Below are positions 25,537 to 34,247 of a stretch of DNA of 64,000 nt, piece by piece. The notes under the pieces were generated by a model, which saw only the letters and a list, made by a program, of their open reading frames with translations, had not been told where the DNA came from and ran no database searches. Both the position numbers and the translations under genes were made by a program. The stretch is taken from positions 1-64,000 of the forward strand of contig CABUTS010000002.1 in assembly GCA_902494515.1 (NCBI GenBank), read 5' to 3'. Each line of letters begins with the position of its first letter. Positions within the stretch are counted from its first letter, which is position 1. This DNA is from an uncultured Muribaculaceae bacterium. GTDB taxonomy: Bacteria; Bacteroidota; Bacteroidia; Bacteroidales; Muribaculaceae.

Positions 25537-27399
25537 ATGAAATATAGAATACCGATTGTCACCGTTGTATCCACGCTCATTTTTTCGGCTCTTGATATGT
25601 CAGGAGCCGAAAAAGTTGATACTACCAGAGTCTTGAATGAGGTAGTAGTGACCGGCACTAACAATACTGTACCCCAGAAATTGCTGCCATATACAGTTTC
25701 AGTTGTTAACAACAGACAGCTCGAAGCCACCGGACAGACACAAGTGCTGTCTGCAATATCAGGTATGGTTCCGAGCCTGTTTGTGTCGCAACGTAGCATC
25801 TTCGGATTCGGTGTGAGCAATGGCGGTTCAGGCCATATCAAACTTCGCGGCGTCGGCGGTGACAGGGCAAGCGCGGTGTTGATGATGGTTGACGGCCAAC
25901 CCCAGTTCGCCGGCATATATTCACATCATATCGCCGATTTTTACGACAAGGAATATGTTGAGCGTGTCGAGGTATTGCGCGGCCCCAGCTCCGTTCTGTA
26001 CGGTTCTAATGCAATGGCGGGGACAATCAATGTCATAACAAAAAATGCAGTGGCAGACGGAGTGCATACTACCCTGCAATCCCAATACGGTTCTTATAAC
26101 ACTTGGCTATCCTCCATTACCAATACAGTCCGCTATGGCAAGTTCTCATCCCTTGTTTCATTGTCATACAACCGCACTGACGGCAATGTTGACAACTTCG
26201 ATTTCAAGCAGGCAGACGGCTATGCCAAAATCGGATACGATTTTTCCGACAAATGGAAAGCGTATATTGACTACACGCTAATGAATTTCCGTGGCAACGA
26301 CCCTATATATCCTACATTGTCCAATCCGGAGTCCACGGACATTTATCATCAAAATATCATCCGAGGGGAAGCTGCCGCCACTGTGACAAACTCATACGGC
26401 CCGGTTTCAGGTTCTGCCCGGATATATTACAACTACGGCAATCATTTTGTGGATGATCCGAGGCATTTCCACAGCACTGACGACCGTCTGGGTGTAATAC
26501 TCTACGAGAATTTCAATCCGTGGACAGGGGCATCTGCTACAGTAGGATTTGATTTTGACTCATATTCGGGCGAAATACCGGTGTCAGGTGGCAACAACCA
26601 TACAGAAGGCTCCATGAGTACAATCTCGCGGGAAACCATCGTGGAGTATTCTCCTTATCTCATCTTGTCGCAGATGTTTCTTGACAATCTGATAAATATC
26701 AACGGAGGCCTGCGTATGGCGAACAGTGATAAATTCGACACACAATGGATTCCGCAGTTTGGATTTGCGGTCAATCCCGGACTCGGCTGGACTGTAAAAG
26801 GTAACCTTGCAATGGGCTATCGCAATCCGTCATTCCGCGAACTGTATCTTTATCGCATGGCTAATCCCGATTTACAGCCTGAAAAGATGATAAACTATGA
26901 AATTTCAGTCGGCAAATCCTTTTCCCGATATTTTTCAGCCGAAATAACAGGCTATTACAGCAAGGGTGACAACATGATTCAGACTGTTGACCAGAAAAAT
27001 CAGAACACAGGTCGATTTATAAACAAAGGTATTGAATTGTCGGCTCACAGCCATCCGGTTGACAATCTATGGCTTACCGCTACATACAGTTATCTTCATA
27101 CCTCGCTCCGTAATCTTGTCGGTGCGCCGAAAAATCAGTATTATCTCGGAGTGGAGTGGAAACCGTGGCATTTCCTCAACATTGGAGCAGACCTGAAAGG
27201 CGTGGGTGGATTGTATGTCGCAGACAATATCAGGCATCAGAACTATGCTTTGCTTAATCTGAAGATTACATGGGATATTTGCCGATATGTATCAGTATTT
27301 ACCAGACTTGAAAACATCACCGATGCACGGTATATGATAAATCGAGGTTATGAAATGCCCGGATTTACGGCAATGGGTGGCTTCAAAGTCAGATTCTGA
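25537..27399 (+). CDS. TonB-dependent outer-membrane receptor
   Basis: 620 residues: signal peptide, a TonB-box-like NEVVVTGT just after the mature start, a plug domain (VLRGPSSVLYGSNAMAGTIN near residue 150) and a beta barrel ending in the expected aromatic residue (GGFKVRF). Its length and the plug type place it with BtuB/CirA-like siderophore or cobalamin receptors rather than the much larger SusC family, and no SusD partner is present. It shares an operon with the DUF362 gene and is followed by a terminator. The ligand is unknown. Confidence 0.9.
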   Translation: MKYRIPIVTVVSTLIFSALDMSGAEKVDTTRVLNEVVVTGTNNTVPQKLLPYTVSVVNNRQLEATGQTQVLSAISGMVPSLFVSQRSIFGFGVSNGGSGHIKLRGVGGDRASAVLMMVDGQPQFAGIYSHHIADFYDKEYVERVEVLRGPSSVLYGSNAMAGTINVITKNAVADGVHTTLQSQYGSYNTWLSSITNTVRYGKFSSLVSLSYNRTDGNVDNFDFKQADGYAKIGYDFSDKWKAYIDYTLMNFRGNDPIYPTLSNPESTDIYHQNIIRGEAAATVTNSYGPVSGSARIYYNYGNHFVDDPRHFHSTDDRLGVILYENFNPWTGASATVGFDFDSYSGEIPVSGGNNHTEGSMSTISRETIVEYSPYLILSQMFLDNLININGGLRMANSDKFDTQWIPQFGFAVNPGLGWTVKGNLAMGYRNPSFRELYLYRMANPDLQPEKMINYEISVGKSFSRYFSAEITGYYSKGDNMIQTVDQKNQNTGRFINKGIELSAHSHPVDNLWLTATYSYLHTSLRNLVGAPKNQYYLGVEWKPWHFLNIGADLKGVGGLYVADNIRHQNYALLNLKITWDICRYVSVFTRLENITDARYMINRGYEMPGFTAMGGFKVRF

Positions 27400-27436
27400 C
27401 CAATTCAATCAAACATATATAAACTCAGATGAAGAG

Positions 27437-27476
27437 AGGGGTACCGTTATTATTGCCACGGTATCCCTTGATTTTG
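27437..27476 (+). terminator. Terminator after the TonB receptor
   Basis: AGGGGTACCGT and ACGGTATCCCT form a stem with a ten-base loop, followed by TTGATTTTG. It ends the DUF362-receptor operon 40 bases past the stop. Confidence 0.75.
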
Positions 27477-27539
27477 CTAATCGGTATTTTGTGAAAATTC
27501 TGCCGTATTTATCGTAATAATGGCTTGTGAATATCTCGG

Positions 27540-27547
27540 TAATTTTG
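27540..27547 (+). promoter_or_regulatory. -7 box of the flavodoxin operon
   Basis: TAATTTTG lies 31 bases before the start codon of the first flavodoxin gene. It is the likely main promoter for the run of eight rightward genes up to the IS insertion. Confidence 0.55.
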
Positions 27548-27577
27548 CAACTGAAAATAATCATAACATATTACGAT

Positions 27578-28195
27578 ATGAAGAAATACCTGTCTTTATT
27601 TTTCCTTCTCACAGCGGCATTGACAATGATGTCATGCAGCAGTGACGAACCTGAAAGCCCGGATAAACCGGAAACAGAAGAACCTTCTGAACCCGGCACC
27701 CCCACTGAACCTGTTGACGGGAGCAAAATACTTGTAGCCTATTTTTCGTGGGGAGGCACGACAGAACGTATGGCTAAAATTATAGCAGAACAGACCGAAG
27801 GCACTCTATTTGAAATTGAGCCGGTTGTACCTTATCCTACGGAATATACACCTTGCACAGAGGTGGCATTGCAAGAACTGGATAGTAATGCGCGCCCGGC
27901 AATCAAGGGTAAAGTTGACAAAATGGATGAGTATGACATCGTTTTTATTGGCTGCCCTGTATGGTGGCATACGGCCCCTATGATTATCAGCACATTCGCC
28001 GAAAGCTATGACTTCAAAGGCAAGACTGTTGTGCCGTTCTGCACATACGCTTCAACATACAGGGATGAAACACTTGCCAAGATTGTCGAGTTGACGCCTG
28101 AATCAAACCACCTTGCTGGCGAAGGCCTGACAAGTGGTCGGATTAACGAGCAGAACATATCCTCGTGGTTAAAAGAAATCAAGGTAATTAAATAA
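27578..28195 (+). CDS. Flavodoxin-domain lipoprotein 1
   Basis: 205 residues from the ATG at 27578; the open frame begins 17 codons earlier, but this ATG starts a lipoprotein signal (MKKYLSLFFLLTAALTMMSC). A Pro/Glu-rich tether of about 30 residues follows (SPDKPETEEPSEPGTPTEP), then a Flavodoxin_4-type domain: the phosphate-binding loop FSWGGTTERMA, the strand VFIGCPVWWHTAPM, and VPFCTYASTYRDE. FMN normally loads in the cytoplasm, so export of this fold by Sec is unusual. It is the first gene of a long operon and 60-70% of its domain is repeated in the next gene. Confidence 0.87.
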   Translation: MKKYLSLFFLLTAALTMMSCSSDEPESPDKPETEEPSEPGTPTEPVDGSKILVAYFSWGGTTERMAKIIAEQTEGTLFEIEPVVPYPTEYTPCTEVALQELDSNARPAIKGKVDKMDEYDIVFIGCPVWWHTAPMIISTFAESYDFKGKTVVPFCTYASTYRDETLAKIVELTPESNHLAGEGLTSGRINEQNISSWLKEIKVIK

Positions 28196-28207
28196 AGCAT
28201 AGCAAAA

Positions 28208-29755
28208 ATGAACAGAATATTCACATTTCTTATCTCCCTTTTTGTACTGGGCTGCGGAACATCGTGTGCCAATGATGATGTTCCTGTTCCGGTCGATGAA
28301 TCTCAAGAAAGCGCATACTTTGGTGGCCGGAAAGCACTTGTCGCTTATTTCAGTTGGGGTGGAACTACTCAACGGATGGCACAACAGATTCAGGAAATCA
28401 CAGGTGCCGACATGTTTAGGATTGAGCCGGTTGTGCCTTATCCGACCGAATATACACCATGTACGGAAGTCGCACGCGAGGAGAAAGACAACAATGCGCG
28501 TCCGGAAATCAAGGACAGGGTGCAAAACTGGGATGACTATGATGTTGTTTTCATCGGTTGTCCCGTCTGGTGGTGGACAACCCCCATGATTATTCACACT
28601 TTTTGCGAGAGTTATGATTTCAAGGACAAGACAGTGGTTCCATTCTGCACATATGCCGCAACTTATCGCGATGAAACGCTTGCAGAGATTGTGAACAGTA
28701 CGCCCGATGCCGCCCACCTTACTGGCGAAGGTCTGACAAGCGGACGTATCAATCGTTCCACGATACAGACATGGATTGACCTTATCAACGAGGAGTGGAA
28801 CAACAATAATCCATCCGGTTCCGGCGATGCCGTGCTGACCGGAAAGGTCAATCTTTGGGAGAAAGGAAACATTCCTACAGTCACCCACAATGTGAATAAT
28901 TCCGACGGGCCTGATTTTATTCCAAACATGGAAGTGTTTACAGTTGACGAATCCGTAACTCCAAAAGGCGCGGTCATTATCTGTCCCGGAGGCGCTTTCG
29001 CGTTCCGCAGTATGCAGAATGAAGGCTATGACATTGCCGATATGCTTGTGCCTATGGGTTATCAATGCTTTATCGTCAATTATCGCATCCAGCCTTATAC
29101 GATGAGAGAAAGCGCGACCGATCTTCAGCGTGCCATACGTTATGTTCGTGCCCATGCTGACGAATATCGCATAAATCCTGAAAACATAGCTTTGGTTGGC
29201 TTCTCGGCAGGGGGCATCCTTAACGGCGAAGTCCTTTTGAACTGGCGTGATCTGACAAACGGCACTGCGCTTGACAGCTCTTATCGCCCCGATGCTTTGG
29301 ACAATGTACCCGTTTCGGCTTGTGCCGTAGGCATGATTTACTCTTTCTACGGAAGGTTGAGTGTTTCTATGAATGATGTAACCACACTTCGCGCCGCAAA
29401 TCTCCCTCCGGCTTTCTATTGCTGGGGAACACGCGACGGATTTGCCGGACAGTTCACTCAGAACGCCAATGCGGTCGAAGAAGCGGGCTGCACTGTAGAG
29501 AGAAAGATTTTGCAGGGTTATCCTCACGGATATGGTTCCGGTGGCAATGCCGGTGTCTGGGGAAATGATTTTGACGCTTTCCTGACAAAAATCATGTCTG
29601 GCAATTCAGGCATAGCGGATATAATATCGGATATGTCTGATAGCGGCGAAACAAAGATTTACGACCTTAACGGGATTGAGGTAAATACCGATAATCCCCG
29701 ACATGGCATATACATTGTGAGGAACGAAAAAGAATCCAAGAAAGTCATATTATAA
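28208..29755 (+). CDS. Flavodoxin-alpha/beta hydrolase fusion lipoprotein
   Basis: 515 residues. Lipoprotein-like signal with a VLGC lipobox near residue 16. Residues of about 40-195 are a Flavodoxin_4 domain almost parallel to the preceding gene (FSWGGTTQRMA, IGCPVWWWTTPM, VPFCTYAATYRDE). After an Asn/Gly linker, residues of about 215-480 are a BD-FAE-like hydrolase with oxyanion motif CPGGAF, nucleophile GFSAGG, and GYPHGYG for the histidine. The tail (KIYDLNGIEV...HGIYIVRNEK) resembles a short type IX sorting tail. The fusion joins a redox fold to an esterase fold in one exported protein. No frameshift is seen; a 452-codon antisense frame is a shadow. Confidence 0.87.
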   Translation: MNRIFTFLISLFVLGCGTSCANDDVPVPVDESQESAYFGGRKALVAYFSWGGTTQRMAQQIQEITGADMFRIEPVVPYPTEYTPCTEVAREEKDNNARPEIKDRVQNWDDYDVVFIGCPVWWWTTPMIIHTFCESYDFKDKTVVPFCTYAATYRDETLAEIVNSTPDAAHLTGEGLTSGRINRSTIQTWIDLINEEWNNNNPSGSGDAVLTGKVNLWEKGNIPTVTHNVNNSDGPDFIPNMEVFTVDESVTPKGAVIICPGGAFAFRSMQNEGYDIADMLVPMGYQCFIVNYRIQPYTMRESATDLQRAIRYVRAHADEYRINPENIALVGFSAGGILNGEVLLNWRDLTNGTALDSSYRPDALDNVPVSACAVGMIYSFYGRLSVSMNDVTTLRAANLPPAFYCWGTRDGFAGQFTQNANAVEEAGCTVERKILQGYPHGYGSGGNAGVWGNDFDAFLTKIMSGNSGIADIISDMSDSGETKIYDLNGIEVNTDNPRHGIYIVRNEKESKKVIL

Positions 29756-29757
29756 AA

Positions 29758-30762
29758 ATGTCAATGAAATACAGAAAAATCGGTCAGCTTGAGGTGTCTG
29801 CCGTAGGTCTGGGGTGTATGGGCATGAGCCACGGATACGGCGCTCCGGCAGACAAGTCTGATATGACGGAATTGTTAGCATATGCAGTCGATATGGGCTA
29901 CACCTTATTCGACACCGCAGAGCTTTATGGCACTCCCGATGATCCTCATGCCAATGAAGAACTTCTCGGCAATGCTCTGAAACAATATCGTGACAAAATA
30001 GTCATTGCCACAAAGTTCGGAGTTTCGTTCCAAGACCCCAATGCACCGGGACCTCAACCGATAGTGCCTGATGCGTCACCCGAGACTATACGCAAATCTA
30101 TTGAAGGCTCTCTTAAAAGATTGCAGACCGACCACATAGATCTCTACTATCAGCACCGGATTGACCCTGCTGTAGAGCCAGAGAAGGTTGCCGAAACAAT
30201 GTCGGAATTGATGCGTGAAGGTAAAATACTGCACTGGGGCATTTCGGAGGCTAACGAGCAGTATCTCCGTCGCGCCCATGCCGTCTGCCCTGTTACAGCA
30301 GTTCAGAACCGTTATTCGATGATGGCCCGGTGGCATGAAGATTTGTTTCCCGTGCTTGAAGAACTCAACATCGGCTTTGTGGCGTTTTCGCCTCTTGCCA
30401 ACGGCCTCCTGACCGAGAACTACGATGCCGGCTTCAAATTTGACGGTAAAACGGATTACAGGGCTGCAATGCCTCAGTTCCGGAAAGAAAGTTTTGAGAA
30501 GAACAGAGGGCTGTTTGAATTTATTCATAACCTTGCCGATGAGAAACATGCCACTCCCTCGCAGATTTCGCTGGCTTGGATGCTCTGCAAAAAGCCGTGG
30601 ATTGTGCCTATACCCGGCACCCGACATCTTTGTCGCCTGAAAGAAAACGCCGGAGCTGCCGATGTGAGCCTTTCACAAGAAGAAATCGCCATGATTGACG
30701 AGGCTCTCAACGGAATTACGATGAGTGAGGTGTTTGGCGGCTCTAAAATCGTAAAAGACTGA
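29758..30762 (+). CDS. Aldo/keto reductase, AKR family, cytoplasmic
   Basis: 334 residues, no signal peptide. The AKR barrel starts YRKIGQLEVSAVGLGCMGMS; catalytic Asp and Tyr lie in LFDTAELYG, Lys in VIATKFG and His in LYYQHRID. The C-terminal NADPH-binding part contains PIPGTRHLCRLKENAGA. It resembles the YajO/AKR13-type quinone and aldehyde reductases. The ATG lies two bases after the fusion stop, so it is tightly coupled. It is one of three AKRs in the island and the only large-type one. Confidence 0.9.
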   Translation: MSMKYRKIGQLEVSAVGLGCMGMSHGYGAPADKSDMTELLAYAVDMGYTLFDTAELYGTPDDPHANEELLGNALKQYRDKIVIATKFGVSFQDPNAPGPQPIVPDASPETIRKSIEGSLKRLQTDHIDLYYQHRIDPAVEPEKVAETMSELMREGKILHWGISEANEQYLRRAHAVCPVTAVQNRYSMMARWHEDLFPVLEELNIGFVAFSPLANGLLTENYDAGFKFDGKTDYRAAMPQFRKESFEKNRGLFEFIHNLADEKHATPSQISLAWMLCKKPWIVPIPGTRHLCRLKENAGAADVSLSQEEIAMIDEALNGITMSEVFGGSKIVKD

Positions 30763-30788
30763 AACGACCATTAAATTAAACTGTTAGC

Positions 30789-31742
30789 ATGAAGAAATTT
30801 GCAATTAAGACAATAGCGTTTTTAATGATATTCGTTCATTCTGTAAATACCTGCCTTGCAGAAGATACATATAAAAACGGCATACCATACGTCACACTTA
30901 ACAACGGTCAACAAATGCCACGTTTCGGAATCGGTACTTTTAATGTTCCCGGCGACACCGTGGCTGCCGATGCCGTGACTTTCGCACTGAAAAACGGTTA
31001 TCGTCACATAGACACCGCCCATGCCTACCGTGTGGAACGTGGCGTGGGGCAGGCTATAAAGGATAGCGGTGTGCCCCGTGAAGAAATCTGGGTGACCAGC
31101 AAACTGTGGCCCAGTGAATATGGCGAGGAAGAATCGGCTGTCGCAATTGACCGTATGCTTGACCGCCTCGGACTGGACTATATAGACCTCCTGTATGTGC
31201 ATCAACCGATGGGCGATTGGCGCGGAGCATGGAGAGCAATGGAGAAAGCGGTCGCGGACGGTAAGGTTAGGTCGCTTGGCTTAAGCAACTTCGATGCGGC
31301 AGATTCTCTTTATACTGCGGCTCTCGAATGGGCTAAAATCAAACCGGCTGTCATGCAGATTGAATGTCACCCTTACGCACAACGTGTTGAATGGGCAAAG
31401 AAACTCGCAAATGATTCAATTGTTCTTGAGGCTTGGTTTCCTCTCGGAGGAGCCATGAGTAACGGTGCGTTATTCAAAGACCCGATGATACAGGAGATTG
31501 CGGCTGCACACGGCAAGACGCCTGCACAAATCATTTTACGCTGGCACATTCAGGAGGGCCATTCTGCAATTCCCGGAGCCACCGATTACGGTTACATAAC
31601 CGAAAATATAGACATTTTCGATTTTGAGCTGACTCCGTTCGAGATGGAACAGATGCGTAAACTGAATAAGGAACAGCGTTTCTTCAATATGGATTACAAA
31701 CAGGCAGAGCAGTTTATGCTCAACTGGAAAATGGACGATTAA
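30789..31742 (+). CDS. Exported aldo/keto reductase (DkgA/AKR5-like)
   Basis: 317 residues with an N-terminal signal peptide (MKKFAIKTIAFLMIFVHSVNT, predicted cleavage near CLA-ED). The mature enzyme is a complete AKR5-type reductase: VTLNNGQQMPRFGIGTF, Asp/Tyr in HIDTAHAYR, Lys in TSKLWPSE, His in YVHQPMG and SLGLSNFD. Relatives such as DkgA reduce methylglyoxal and diketogluconate with NADPH in the cytoplasm. Export of an intact NADPH enzyme is unusual and mirrors the alcohol dehydrogenase of this island. It lies 26 bases after the previous AKR. Confidence 0.87.
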   Translation: MKKFAIKTIAFLMIFVHSVNTCLAEDTYKNGIPYVTLNNGQQMPRFGIGTFNVPGDTVAADAVTFALKNGYRHIDTAHAYRVERGVGQAIKDSGVPREEIWVTSKLWPSEYGEEESAVAIDRMLDRLGLDYIDLLYVHQPMGDWRGAWRAMEKAVADGKVRSLGLSNFDAADSLYTAALEWAKIKPAVMQIECHPYAQRVEWAKKLANDSIVLEAWFPLGGAMSNGALFKDPMIQEIAAAHGKTPAQIILRWHIQEGHSAIPGATDYGYITENIDIFDFELTPFEMEQMRKLNKEQRFFNMDYKQAEQFMLNWKMDD

Positions 31743-31744
31743 GC

Positions 31745-32452
31745 ATGATACCGAAAGTAATATGCCATATTATGAGTTCAGTTGACGGCAGGCTTTTACC
31801 GGGTCGCTGGACTCCACCTTTTGACGGAACAGATTCCGCAAATCTGTTCGCTGAATATGCCGCAATCGGCAAGAACCTGAAAACCGACGCATGGATGTTT
31901 GGCAAAACAACCACACGGGAGGCATTTCCATATAAATTCATGCCCAAAAGTTCTGAACATCCCCACGCCGGTACCGTACACATCGGCAATCGCAATTCAT
32001 CAAGGTTGTTTATAACCGTTGACCCTGATGCCGACATATTCTATACTTCCGACAGGTTGCGCGGTGACAACATCGTTGTCATATTGGGAACCAATGCTAC
32101 AACGGATTATCTGGAAATGCTTCAGGAAAAGGGAATTTCCTACATAGTTTTAGCAGATTCAACCAATCTGTGCGAGGCGATGGAGTTACTTCATGAAAAT
32201 TTCGGAATAAACTCTATATCGCTTCAGGGCGGAGGCATAATCAACGGAGCCATGCTTGCTGCCGGCTTGATTGACGAGTTGAGCCTCGTCATTTATCCGG
32301 GCATTGACGGACTTACAACCTCTCCATCTGTTTTTGAGTATCTTGGAGCCTCCGACGAACTGCCGGCATCAGGACAATCATTGGAACTGTTGTCTGCCGA
32401 GTCCCGTGATAATGGTATTGTATGGCTTCGATACAGATTTCATAAAATTTAA
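31745..32452 (+). CDS. RibD C-terminal-like (DHFR-fold) reductase
   Basis: 235 residues without a signal peptide. The fold is that of the RibD C-terminal reductase: the start KVICHIMSSVDGRLL, MFGKTTTREAF, and the NADPH-binding SISLQGGGIINGAML. No deaminase domain is present, so it is not the bifunctional riboflavin enzyme. Stand-alone forms reduce pyrimidine-like or other carbonyl substrates. It starts two bases after the exported AKR and its TAA overlaps the next possible ATG by one base (TAATG). A link to flavin supply for the flavodoxins is tempting but unproven. Confidence 0.85.
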   Translation: MIPKVICHIMSSVDGRLLPGRWTPPFDGTDSANLFAEYAAIGKNLKTDAWMFGKTTTREAFPYKFMPKSSEHPHAGTVHIGNRNSSRLFITVDPDADIFYTSDRLRGDNIVVILGTNATTDYLEMLQEKGISYIVLADSTNLCEAMELLHENFGINSISLQGGGIINGAMLAAGLIDELSLVIYPGIDGLTTSPSVFEYLGASDELPASGQSLELLSAESRDNGIVWLRYRFHKI

Positions 32453-32466
32453 TGACTCTTGAAATA

Positions 32467-33579
32467 ATGAATAGAAAACTGTTAGCCGGTGCTACTTGTG
32501 TAATGATATGCTCATCGGTTGCATTGGCTCAAAAATCAAATGATATGACTGACAAACCAATTTTTGAAGATGTAGCCGTTGAGGATGCTCTCTCATACAA
32601 GGGCAATCCTTACGGGCTTGTGTATGACAACGCAATCACCTCCAACGAACCGGGGCGGGTGAATATCCACCCGATTGCCTATGACCTTAACGGACTTCGT
32701 ATAGCCGCCAACGTTTATACTCCGGCCGATTATGACCCGTCAAAGAAATATCCAGCTCTCGTAGTCGCACATCCCAACGGGGGAACAAAGGAACAGGTAG
32801 CGGGAAACTATGCACAGATAATGGCCGGCAAGGGCTATATCACTCTCGCCTTTGATGCCGCATATCAGGGAGCCAGCGAGGGTAAACCGCGCAATACAGA
32901 CAAACCCGCAAACCGAGTGGAAGACATACACCGTGCCGCTGATATTCTCGCCACATATCCCGGTGTGGATGCCGACCGCATGGGAATACTCGGCATTTGT
33001 GGCGGCGGTGGCTATACCGCCAAAGCCGCACAGACCGACAAGCGTTTCAAGGCTGTGGCAACACTAAGTCTTTTCAACTCCGGCCTCGTTCGTCGCAATG
33101 GTTTCCTTGATTCGCAGATCAATCAGATTCAGGAACGACTTGCCGATGCCTGCGCTGCCCGTCAGCGAGAGGCCGAAGGTGGCGAGATTGAATATATCGG
33201 CGATATGAGCGGGGTTACTCCTGAACAGGCAGCAAAACTGCCGTTTGATCTCTATCGTGAAGGTTACGATTATTATATCGTGAACTATGCGCATCCCAAT
33301 TCCACATTCCGCTATACCAAGAGTAGTCTTATCGACCTTATGGACTGGGACGCCTCCGAAGGGATGCAGCTTATCAATGTGCCTCTCCTGATGATTGCCG
33401 GTAAAAATGCCGACACTCTCTATATGTCGGAGCAATGTCTGAGCAAAGCGACAGGAACATCGGATAAGGAATTGTTCCTTGTTCCCGGAGCGACACATAT
33501 CCAGACATACTTCGTCCCGGAATACGTTGAAATCGTGACAGACAAACTGACCGAGTTTTTCAATAAAAATCTTCAATAA
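32467..33579 (+). CDS. Exported alpha/beta hydrolase, dienelactone hydrolase-like
   Basis: About 370 residues. The ATG at 32467 opens a normal signal peptide (MNRKLLAGATCVMICSSVALA); an ATG at 32452 overlaps the previous stop as TAATG and may be used for coupled re-initiation. The domain has VVAHPNGGTKEQ, the nucleophile elbow GICGGGG with Cys in place of Ser (as in dienelactone hydrolases), LLMIAGKNADTLY for the acid and GATHIQTY for the His. Relatives are YcjY/DltB-like exported hydrolases. Substrate unknown. Confidence 0.83.
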   Translation: MNRKLLAGATCVMICSSVALAQKSNDMTDKPIFEDVAVEDALSYKGNPYGLVYDNAITSNEPGRVNIHPIAYDLNGLRIAANVYTPADYDPSKKYPALVVAHPNGGTKEQVAGNYAQIMAGKGYITLAFDAAYQGASEGKPRNTDKPANRVEDIHRAADILATYPGVDADRMGILGICGGGGYTAKAAQTDKRFKAVATLSLFNSGLVRRNGFLDSQINQIQERLADACAARQREAEGGEIEYIGDMSGVTPEQAAKLPFDLYREGYDYYIVNYAHPNSTFRYTKSSLIDLMDWDASEGMQLINVPLLMIAGKNADTLYMSEQCLSKATGTSDKELFLVPGATHIQTYFVPEYVEIVTDKLTEFFNKNLQ

Positions 33580-33585
33580 CCGAAA

Positions 33586-33635
33586 AAAGTGCAAGTGCGG
33601 CTGGAAAAAGTATAAATCCGTCCGCCTTGCACTTT
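33586..33635. terminator. Long hairpin between hydrolase and flavodoxin 3
   Basis: AAAGTGCAAG and CTTGCACTTT, plus inner GCGG/CCGC, pair perfectly. On the plus strand it is followed by GGTTTATAT, a weak T-run; on the minus strand by TTTTTT. It may partly terminate the operon or stabilise upstream mRNA, since the next gene continues on the same strand. Confidence 0.55.
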
Positions 33636-33654
33636 GGTTTATATCCCTGTAATT

Positions 33655-34230
33655 ATGAAATTGATTAAATCACTGGTTGTATTCATCTCTGCAACTCTGT
33701 TGTCATGCACAGCGACAGCCGGGAAACAGAATGATGCCGACAACACTTCAAACAACGAGAATATGAAATCAGTAATAGTTTATTTCACGCACTCCGGAAA
33801 CACGGAGCTTGCCGCAAAAGAAATAGCGGATGTTACAGGCGCCAAGATGATACGTCTTTTGCCTGAACAGCCCTATACTTCCGAGGATATTGACTGGACA
33901 GTGGAGACCTCCCGATGCACAGTGGAGCACAAAGACCAGTCGCTTCGTCCGGCTATCAAGCCCGTGGATGTCAACTTCGCTGAGGTTGACACTGTATTCA
34001 TCGGTTTCCCGATCTGGTGGCACGAGGAACCTGCCGTTATCCGCACATTCCTTGACAACTACCGCGAACAGCTCAAAGACAAAGTGCTTTATCCGTTCTG
34101 CACCTCATACGAAAGCCCGATGTCGGAGGCTGATACAAACCTGCACAAAGGTTATCCGTCGCTCAATTGGAAAACGGGTCTCAGGCTCCCTGCAAAGCCG
34201 GAACAAATCAAAACATGGATTAAAAAATAA
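33655..34230 (+). CDS. Flavodoxin-domain lipoprotein 3
   Basis: 191 residues from the ATG at 33655 (seven codons inside the open frame), which starts a lipoprotein signal with lipobox LLSC. After a short Asn/Asp-rich tether the Flavodoxin_4 domain begins: SVIVYFTHSGNTELAAKEIA, later TVFIGFPIWWHEEPAV and LYPFCTSYESPM. It is more diverged than the two earlier flavodoxins. It stands after a hairpin and before the SDR gene (17 bases). FMN binding is expected from the SGNT loop, but the exported location makes cofactor loading an open point. Confidence 0.85.
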   Translation: MKLIKSLVVFISATLLSCTATAGKQNDADNTSNNENMKSVIVYFTHSGNTELAAKEIADVTGAKMIRLLPEQPYTSEDIDWTVETSRCTVEHKDQSLRPAIKPVDVNFAEVDTVFIGFPIWWHEEPAVIRTFLDNYREQLKDKVLYPFCTSYESPMSEADTNLHKGYPSLNWKTGLRLPAKPEQIKTWIKK

Positions 34231-34247
34231 TCTAAATACTACGGAAT

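Noticed and set aside
28169..29527. 452-codon open frame on the minus strand opposite the flavodoxin-hydrolase fusion
   Set aside because: The plus strand encodes clear flavodoxin and hydrolase motifs; the antisense product has no domain look, a biased composition and no promoter.
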